From Viola odorata (Eukaryota; Streptophyta; Magnoliopsida; Malpighiales; Violaceae), in contig OY829537.1 in assembly GCA_963691705.1 (NCBI GenBank), positions 77,211,352-77,275,351 on the forward strand: 64,000 nt of DNA, written 5' to 3'. Both the position numbers and the translations under genes were made by a program. Below the pieces are notes generated by a model that saw only the letters and a program-made list of their open reading frames with translations, was not told the DNA's origin and did no database searches. Shown here piece by piece: positions 55,481 through 64,000 of this stretch (the first letter of the stretch is position 1; every line of letters begins with the position of its first letter).

Positions 55481-56019
55481 TCCATCGCCTAATAAATAAA
55501 TCTCTCAATAGTCTTTTGTTGAATCAAACTCCTCAAACTAGTTCGAAAGATCGAATCCTACAACATTTTAAGAAATTCCATACCATGCTAGACTTGCGAG
55601 CGAGTCACTAACATGTCTTGGAACAAACAGTAGTTGTGAAAACACGTCAAATGATCGTTTAACATGAGGAGATTGTATTTGGTACTCTTCCACATATTGG
55701 TTTTGCAATAAAAAAAGTGCAACAAAACCATCATGGAGAAAGAAATAAGCAATGCCGAAAATGGCTGGCGTACTAAAATCATTCACGATAGCAACTCTTG
55801 CATAAGCAATTGAAGGACTGAAGTTAACTGAAGCTACAGATCAAAAAGACTTCCGTGGACTTTCGGATTCTACAACTTATGCCTCTTTTCTAAAAGATGC
55901 ACGATACAAACTAAAAGGTGAAAAGGCTATTATTCACAAGGGGGTTTTGTCTGTAATGTTAGATGACACCATTTACACTTTCAACTCGAATGTACGTGGT
56001 GGTGAAAACAAACTACCAA
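55481..56019. other. Downstream region of the minus-strand gene
   Basis: Spacer and probable 3' UTR of the gene at 56020-62522. No further gene seen. Confidence 0.5.
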
Positions 56020-59000
56020 CTAAAACTCAACCCCGCTATTTATCTGAACGGAAAAGGAAGGTTGACCAACATTAGAGAGAGGAGTGTCGAGCCTCAAAAC
56101 AACTCCAGAGCTCCCAACATTACCATTCCACTTGGACCTACCAATCTGCATTGAAAGGAACAAGAAAATATATTAATCGAATGATGAGAGACAAGAAACT
56201 TCAACAAGTTGTAGACTTTTACACTGGATTAGTGTCAAAGCAATTCTGCAATTTGCATACAACTGGTATGAAAGCAAGTTATCATTTCCATCCAAAATGC
56301 TAAAAAAGTACACAGATCATGATCAAGGACAAAAAAATAACACAAAACAACTAAGTGCAAGCCAAACAAATTGAGATGATATGCGAAAATTCCATGACAT
56401 TCTGCAATCTGTCATAAGAAACTATAAAATTTGACAGATATAAACACATCAAGATAAGTTGAAACAAAAGCCAGGTTGGACTAGTGGTCACAGGTTAAGA
56501 TGACTCTTGAGACGTTGGGGGCTCAAATCAGTTACGGAAATTAAGTAAGTTGAAGGGACTATCTGATGCACTTTCTATCAGGTGTTTCTGATGGTAGTAT
56601 AGCATATTACACATTTTTGTCAGCCAATACCCCACAGAAAGGGAAGGGCTCATCTACTAATCAAGGTTCCTTCTACCCAAGTAGTAAAGTTGATGGGTAA
56701 CATAGTAAAACATGAACTTCACTTAATGGTGGGTTTATTAGTTAACAGTTACAGTTGATAAAAAGGCATCGCCGCATCATATTACCACAAAAATAAGAAT
56801 GGTTCATGTTCTGATGTCTTGCAAAATCAACTGCGGGACTTGTGCATGCAGACAGAAAGAAACTGGACACAGGGACCCCACTAAAAAGTGTTCTTACTCA
56901 CAAAAGCACTACTATATTTCTACAATATGCATTCATTCAACATTGTGCTTATTGTGTTCATTTCCTATGATTTTCATTAGTTGTGTACCTAAATTATGTT
57001 GCAGCGCATGCGATAAGTAACTACTAACTGACAATTAAACAGTGTTTCCTTCCATGAAAAGATTTTGTTAATGCTACAGCAAAGCTGGCATGAGAACCAA
57101 AGTACCCAGCTTCACTTAAAAAAAAAACTCTTTTATTCTCCACCAAAAACAACTGTTCTTGTTAGGTCATCTAACACAACTCTTCTGCTTAGGGCATCTA
57201 AGACACACGATCATTGATGCGAAACAAGAAGTCGGCCTATGAGTTAAAGAAGACTTGAAGTTAGAGAGTCAGTATGACTAATATTTGACTAAATTTAAGC
57301 TTAGTTTTGTATGTACATAATATTAATGTAACTAGTTTATTAGAGTTTTATTATAAAGGAATAGCTATATTATAGGTGTTTATACTTTAGTATGATTAGG
57401 AGTCAGCCATTTAGGAAGTCTCTGTAAAAAAACCATCGTGTATCTCATATTTCAGACTTGATGAATTAATTAACTTTAAGAGGCTCTTCGATTTCATGAG
57501 AGTTGTGTGATAACAAATCAACCCCTTAGGTGTGACTCCTAGGCTATATATTCTTATTTCTTTCTTTATTTTGTTTCAAACCTGTGTTACACTCTCCTGA
57601 AATTCCTGCTTCCAGACTAACCATCCTAAACCATTATTCTAAGCCCTAAATCAGCTCCCAATTCCATTCCGGACTATCCTACTCTTAAATTTTGGCATAA
57701 ATCTATAATTTCCTTTACAACAAGACCTACCATGTGAGTGTAATGAGGTACGAGCTCATCACAGGCGAGAATAGAAATCAATGTAGGGGAGTACAGTTCC
57801 ACTAGCAGATGGCTTCGATAATGGTGGTGGGGAGTCCAACCTGCATTGGCAATTGTTTTCTACAAAAAAGTAATTCAAAATAAAAATGGTGCTTTTAAAG
57901 TATATGGATTTCTATTTTATCTAAGTAGGTTTAAATTCTTTTTCTAGTGGTCTTTCTATACCAGTCCCCATTCTGTTTCATCTATAAAATCGAAACTTAA
58001 CCAAAGGTACATGTGTACATGTATAGTAGTGCGCAAACACAGCAAACCCAAAGCTTGTGGCTAGTAGAGGTGTAAATGGCCCACAAGGGGAAAAAAAATT
58101 AACACCGCATGGAACAACTTACAGATAGTGAGACAAATGCAGAAGGATGTGTCATAAATGCACAGCCACAAATCAGGTTCAGTTGCTCATTCACTGAATG
58201 GATGACCTCAGCCCGCACCCCTGGATTGCTTCCACCAAAAGTAGGGCATGCACTGAAAGAGCAGAATGAAGAAAAGAGGGGAGAATCACAAAATAGTACC
58301 AACACTAAATTCCATAATAGATGACCAAACAGACAAAACAAAAGCCATCAAAAACAGAAGATCGTATATCTATTGAAACATGATTCACAAAGTGTTTGAA
58401 TACACCAATATGATAGAATAACATGTTTATAAGACCAGGAGTCCCCTTTCATATACAAGGGAACCCATCTATTCTTGTTCACACTTTACTATGTCACTTC
58501 TAGCCTACTTTCTGTTGAGATTCTGACTTACCCCCTACCAACTGCGTAAGAAATGCAGATGAATTCACACCTTTGACAAGCATATTCTAAAAGTTGAAGA
58601 ATTTATGACTTATGAGGTTCAATAATCCACATTCTCACTACTGATAACTCAGTAAGGAAGCCACTGTGCTCATATCTTTCACACGAAGTACAAGGGTCGC
58701 TTATATGCACGAAACCATTAAAGCATATTAAGTTACCTGAGCTGAACTGTCGGCTTCACCATAATACCAGACCTCTCCCATGCTAGAGCTTGAGTAAGAC
58801 CTAATGAAAATGATTTATCAGGCCACTGTACCATTGGAGTGATGCTAGTTCCCCACTTGTTCTGATAACATAAAAAACAGAGTTCAGTGTGAATGAAACA
58901 AAAAACTATTTGAAACTCTATAAAACATCTAAGATGTCATCTGCAGTTATCAAGCACTAACTGCCACATTCACAATCTAACCTTATGAGAGAAGCTGAAT

Positions 59001-62000
59001 CTCATTTCCCCAGGATATTGACCCTCCGCTTGGAGAAGGCCTCCACACACAGGTAAAAAAACACTTGTAGTTAGTCCTTCACCAGAGACATAGGTCAACT
59101 GACCATTTGGAAACTGTAAATCTACAAATGACTGCATTTACAAAGAGATGAAGAAACATAAATTAGAACATGTAACAAGTGAAATAAGATCTTTGCAATA
59201 CATAAAGCTCAGCTATTATCTCACCACTGTCTAAATGCATTTAGTTAGAAGTTCCATTTTCAGTGAGTATAGAGATCTAAAGGATGACTACCTTGTTACA
59301 ACAGATGTACTTGATTGTCAATGATTTTATACCTCTGGCGCATCTGACACGATAATTTAGACATATCTTACAATGCCATCTTTGTGTATCACATAAATCT
59401 TGTAGTATTATTTGATCTTACAATATAATCACTCTTTAGAAAAGTCCAATTTTACCAGTCAATAGTCTTTTGAATAACTTTCAGATCTAAGTAAAAAAAA
59501 ATCCCAAGATTAAGTTTTCATATTAGTATTGAAACATATCTGCGTGCAAATTTATGTAAGAAAAAATAGTCTTCACAAGATCAAACTTTTCAAGAAAAAC
59601 CATCTGTAGCTTATGATTTAGGCACTAGCGAGCGAAGCAGCAAAAAAGGTGTAGCAGAACAAGAAGTTCCGGAGATTTTAGCTTTTGATGCAACAATCCA
59701 AAATCTCTACCTCGAATATTCTCGTGTTGACTTCCATTCGTACCCCTACCAGTCTCACTTTACTGCCAAATGAAGAATTTGGTCTTCAGGAGGCAAAGCT
59801 GACCCTAACGCTAGTTGCTTTTAAAGACAGTGAAAGTATCAAAATTCTCCTAATATCTTGAGCATTTCTTCATTTTCTATTCTACAGCAACCTATAGCTT
59901 CCAACAGGTCAAGCTTTTCCACGCCTTTGCATATATATAGATGTACTGAACAAATATTTTCTGCACTGTGATACTTTAAAGAAGAAAAAAAACTTACACA
60001 AGCCAAGGGATTGAGACAGAGCATTGACATTAACAACCACTTTCTGTGTTTTGACCACACCGCTGGACACAGAGAATGCACTCCATTCTGAAGGCGAGAA
60101 ATGTATATAAGAACAAAGAAGTGAATAAAACAATAATCAGAAAATACATGCAGAACTAATTCTCTAGTAACTAAAAGAAGACAGTTTCCAATAAAGATTG
60201 TATAGCGTTGAAACGAACAGCCGTATCAAAGAAATTAAGCACTAGAAAGAGATGTTTTTTAAAATAGAAAAGCACTAGAAAGTGTGATTATCATAAGTTG
60301 GTCCAAATAACAGAATGTAAATAATAAATTTAGGAGGACATCTATGTATAAATGTCTATTGGTATACGCACATATTAGCAAAAAAAACGCATGAATTCCA
60401 GGAAGCAAAAAGAGTCACTGTGAAGTTAAAGTTTAAAAATATCCAGAAATCAAAAGATAACTATGTATGATAGAAAACAATGAGGCACAAAAAATAACTG
60501 TCACTATTAAACCTTCCAGTTGAATATGCGGCTAAAGATCACATAAAATTTGTGCGTTAAGGCTTATACATATGAAATAATCAGCAAAAGCTCCCATGCA
60601 AACGTTTACACTTCAACAGGTTAAATGAGATATGTTTGCATTTAGAGTTTAATGGAATCAATCTTACCTTCCTATCATAACCATACCAAAGCAAGTGTTG
60701 CTTTGACAGATGAACGGGTAGAAGTAATGTCGAATCACGAACAAATAGTACAGGTCCAAGCTGGACGAGGAAAAGAGAAGAATTATCATTTCCTGGTGTG
60801 GAATTGTTGTGTGATGCTTCCACTCTCCATAAATCTCCCCTTGCAACCAAAGAGCTCTCCACGTTGTTAGTTCTACTGTCATAAGTTGATGAAATATTTA
60901 GGGTCCCCTGTATTCAGCAGTAAAAGCAACTGTTTATAAACTTCATCGATGGATTTCATAGCCCTCAATAATATAAGATAAAATTAATACTGCAAACTTC
61001 TATCCTGTCATTGGGTGGCTTCTAGATATATTTAGATGGAAATGAAAAAATCCACCCATTTATGTTCTTCAGGAATGATGTACGATGTCAAATTAAAATC
61101 ATACTACCCATATAGAAAATACAAATATCAGTCTCATCAATAGGTGAATTCAGCAAGGTATCAATTAAAGTCCGCAGACTGCCATGCCAAAATAAAATAG
61201 GAAAAGGGATGAATGCTCTGGTCGTCATATTTGCAAATTCAGTGGATGTTGAATAATGGACATTCTTTATGATGACATTAATGGTTCTAATGAAGGCAAC
61301 CAAATTAATGGTTTTGTTCCAATAAGGTTCTAGAATAATAAGTGAACCACCAAAAGATTGCAGATAAGGATAGAGGTATCCTAAGTGTTAACTCCAATAT
61401 CTCACCTTCTGTCTGTTAAGACCTCAATGACTTCTACCTCCTATCCAAGCCTTTAAGTCACCAAGTACAAAAAATCAAGCCGCAGTTCCTAAACCCCAAA
61501 TATAAAAGTAGATTGAAAATAAAAGCTCCTAATGAAGGCAAGTTGTGCAACCAGCATTAGTATGAAAAAAAAGTGTAAAAACAAACTGTCCAATGGAACA
61601 GATGATCGAAAGAAATACACCCTTTATCCAATGGGGTGGCATATTATTTCTGACACTTTGTTATTCCGACATAGTAACTAAGTTGTCCACCATTTGTACC
61701 GAGTTTCTACTCCAACCCCAAAGCTGGGAAATTGGTATAATATTGACTTTTATCAATCTAGTAAGGACACCTTTCCCTCCAAAAGTTGTTCAAATGGAAA
61801 CTATTCGATACAAATGCAACCTAAAAATCTCAAAAGCATTGAAGTCGTTCAGTAGCAGTTTGCCTCTGCGAACTTGCTGTTTGAGAAACCGATATTCAGT
61901 AGTAATAATTAACACTATAATTACAAGAGATACAAACTGTTAGACAAATGGTTACCTGTGTTTTACCAATATGTGCTATCGACTTCAAATTAAACCCACC

Positions 62001-62522
62001 AATCTCCTCGTCCACTAATCCATCGCCCTCATCTCCACCACCACTACCATTCTCCACAAATCCGAATTCTCTTAACCTCTGACTCAACAAACCCAGCTCC
62101 CCCTCCATGATCAGTCCCATATCACTCCGCTTACTGTCCACAATCTTGACCTCAACCATACTCTCCTCGTGCTTAAAAGGCAACGGTAAAACCCTATAGA
62201 TTTGCCGCACTAACCCATTCAAGCCAGCCCCAAAATCCGCTCCAGCCTGCCCAATCCTGCTCCCAATATCCAAAATGGCTGAAACCCCATTCACGCCTCC
62301 GCTACTATCATTCAAAACCCTAAAGTCCCCTTTACTAAAATCATACCCCGGAAACTCTAAGTCGAAAAGCTTGGATTTTGGTGGGTGTGGCCACGAAAAG
62401 GCAGGTGGGTTCGTGATATGAGATTGGATTAACCCTGTGAACCCCTGTGTGAGGCGGTCAGCAAGGTCCTGGCCATGCCTCTGGACCTCCTCCCACGCTT
62501 CAAAAGACCTTTCTACAGACAT
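56020..62522 (-). CDS. Conserved plant protein of unknown function, seven exons, 475 aa; possible membrane beta-barrel
   Basis: Minus-strand exons, all GT-AG: 61956-62522, 60668-60907, 59998-60087, 58982-59131, 58737-58861, 58123-58252, 56020-56145; they sum to 476 codons including the stop. The start MSVERSFEAWEEVQRHGQDL is an amphipathic helix. Residues 70-110 (ILDIGSRIGQAGADFGAGLN) are Gly/Ala-rich. Exons 2-7 are dominated by alternating polar/non-polar segments (LFLVQLGPVLFVRDSTLLLP, MRFSFSHKNKWGTSITPMVQ, ACPTFGGSNPGVRAEV). The protein ends VQINSGVEF with a terminal Phe. Such alternation and an aromatic C-terminus are typical of outer-membrane barrels of plastids or mitochondria, but this is inference. 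I recall this as conserved in land plants but cannot name it. Intron 6 is large (56146-58122). Confidence 0.9.
56477..56528 (+). repeat. Possible tRNA-derived SINE head in intron 6
   Basis: TGGACTAGTGG (56477-56487) resembles a Pol III box A, and GGGGCTCAAATC (56517-56528) a box B at typical spacing. The 3' end and target duplication are not evident. Confidence 0.3.
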
Positions 62523-62936
62523 CAGAAATGCAAATTCAATTATACATGTGATTCTAACAGAAGGGTTTTCGACAAATTGGTTGTTAAAAAAAGAAAAAAA
62601 AAGTGTGTTCTCTTCTCAGATAGAAAGATCAAGCTTGGTCGAATTGAAAAAAAAAAGAAAATTCCGTTTGTGTTACAAATTTGCAAGGAGATGGAAGGGA
62701 CGAGAGAGTGATTAGGGTTTCGGATTGGAAAAATATATCAAGAGGAGATAAGGGAGTCTGCGGAAAGAGGTTACTCAGGTACACTTGCTGGCTGGATTAT
62801 TTGGAAAGCGGTGATTTTTTCTTTTTTCTGTTCTCAGTGAGTGATCGAAACGATACGCCTGTTTACGTGCGCTAGGTGTGCTATGCGCACGGTCATTGCG
62901 TCACCGCCACGTCGACACATTCATCCCTGTGGCTAC
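62523..62936 (-). promoter_or_regulatory. 5' UTR and promoter region of the minus-strand gene
   Basis: On the minus strand AAACCCTAA (plus 62712-62720) is a telo-box, common near the start of plant housekeeping transcripts. Purine/pyrimidine-rich stretches lie around it. No clear TATA box. Confidence 0.5.
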
Positions 62937-63511
62937 TGTCACGCCCCGCACGAGAGAGGTCCGTTAGTGTGCCGAGGGAGCTTGATCACCTAAGCGACTA
63001 AGTTATAAAATAACAAGCTTGAACGAACTAGTGGGATCTGGAAACTTCTAGAGGAGTCTAGTATATTATGGAGATGTGTGTGGAGTTTTCCGGAAGAATT
63101 CTAGATGCGGCATGACATAAGACATGACGCAGGAATGAAGCAATGCATGATGTAGTCCATGATGGATTACAAAAGTTACTTGGATTTTTTTCTTCATCGG
63201 TATATATATCGTTATCGGGACATATATCGTTATCGGGGCATGTATTGTCATCAGAGCATATATCGTCATTAGTAAAAATGCGTATGCTTACGCACATTGA
63301 GTGTTTGTCGTAGCAGACAAATAATTTATTATTGTTGTCGGCATACATATACACATATATATATTTGCTAAGCTACAAAGCTAACAGGCCTGCAGTACAA
63401 GCAAACCAACAGAGGGTAAATAGTCCGGGCTCCATACTAACGGTATGTATCATACACCTAGCGGGGTGCTCATATATTACATGGGTTATATGCCATGCAC
63501 AGTGGCAAGCA
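62937..63511. repeat. Probable LTR terminus and adjacent repeat debris
   Basis: TGTCACGCCCCGCACGAGAG at 62937 looks like the TG end of a plant LTR. No matching CA end with target duplication is seen. A 19-20-bp tandem array (CATATATCGTTATCGGG-type, about four units) lies at 63198-63275. Confidence 0.4.
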
Positions 63512-64000
63512 TCAATGGCGGAGCTACGTGGGGACTAGAGGGAGCTATGGCCACCCCATACTTTTTAATAATTTTTTTTTAATATATGTCAGTAGTAAAA
63601 AAAAATAAAAAATAGTTCATACAGTGGAATAAATACTAACAGTTTAACATCCACCATTACAATAAAATCATTCTCTGCAAGATGATTAGTTATGGTTATT
63701 AACTCGTGCTCTTTATCCAATTATAAAACTTCAAATCTAACAAATAGTATATCCAACTTAAAAAGTGAAACTAAATATATTCACAGAATCAATTTTAACT
63801 TAAACCATATCAAACTTAGAGCATGAAACTAACGAAGAACCATAAATCCAACGGCAAAAAATGCAACATTACCTGCAATTTATCGAAGGTCGGTGCCAAT
63901 TCAAACGTGATACTAGATGAGCAAACCATCAGTGCCGGCAAGATAGTCTTCTTATTTAACTTTTGTTAAGTTTATCTAAATATTTGTTATTTAGCGACGG
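63512..64000. repeat. Repeat-like end fragment and AT-rich tail
   Basis: GGCGGAGCTACGTGGGGACT at 63514 resembles a common plant repeat terminus. The remainder is AT-rich with no gene recognised. Confidence 0.35.

Noticed and set aside
57798..57841. A minus-strand acceptor followed by a short in-phase exon (VGLPTTIIEAIC, stop) as the last exon of the 56-62 kb gene
   Set aside because: The exon at 56020-56145 continues the protein pattern much better (GRSKWNGNVG to VQINSGVEF) and is in the correct phase; the nearer one could at most be a rare alternative end.

Overview
The window is nuclear DNA of a flowering plant, most likely a eudicot. The evidence is GT-AG introns, a malectin-type LRR receptor kinase, a plant seipin, and Athila-lineage Ty3/gypsy retrotransposons primed by tRNA-Asp. 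Three host genes lie at the edges and a large nest of retrotransposons fills the middle. All exon models were read by hand from splice sites and frame continuity.

Layout. (1) 1-5082 (+): the 3' 17 exons of an LRR receptor-like kinase (subfamily VIII-2, RKF1-like), with a TRIM-like mini-retrotransposon in one intron. (2) 5243-8353: a Stowaway MITE, then a 2.5-kb hAT-type element with a perfect 8-bp target-site duplication and a pogo/Emigrant-type element nested inside it. (3) 8639-10214 (+): a two-exon seipin of 479 aa. The kinase-seipin pairing matches the Arabidopsis order At1g29750 (RKF1)-At1g29760 (SEIPIN2). (4) 10694-12538: a hAT relic, a foldback MITE and AT-rich spacer. (5) 12544-48544 (+): Athila-like element A, LTRs 1537 bp, TSD TTTAT, decayed. 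It is split by two younger Athila-like elements. Element C (19174-32175, LTRs 1669 bp, TSD GGTAT, intact gag-pol) sits in A's integrase. Element B (37520-47871, LTRs 1943 bp, TSD CCCGC, non-autonomous) sits in A's 3' LTR. Hand-counted LTR differences (A about 18, C about 6, B about 1) agree with the nesting order. (6) 48777-55480: two inverted copies of another LTR family, one a solo LTR with TSD GGTAG; a hAT-like MITE; and an old reverse-strand LTR of A's family. (7) 56020-62522 (-): a seven-exon gene for a conserved 475-aa plant protein of unknown function, possibly a membrane beta-barrel. (8) 62937-64000: repeat debris.

Three signals go beyond ordinary annotation. First, each Athila-like element carries its own short palindrome centred on GGCC, repeated many times through LTRs, gag, pol and ORF2. 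Several copies sit at equivalent places in different elements although the motif sequence differs. Second, the LTRs of the youngest element, B, hold a near-perfect nine-pentamer heat-shock element plus extra GAATATTC sites and ABRE/G-box cores upstream of a TATA box. Third, all three elements share hairpins with constant purine loops and covarying stems, two of which precede an AAGTGTGGGG polypurine motif.
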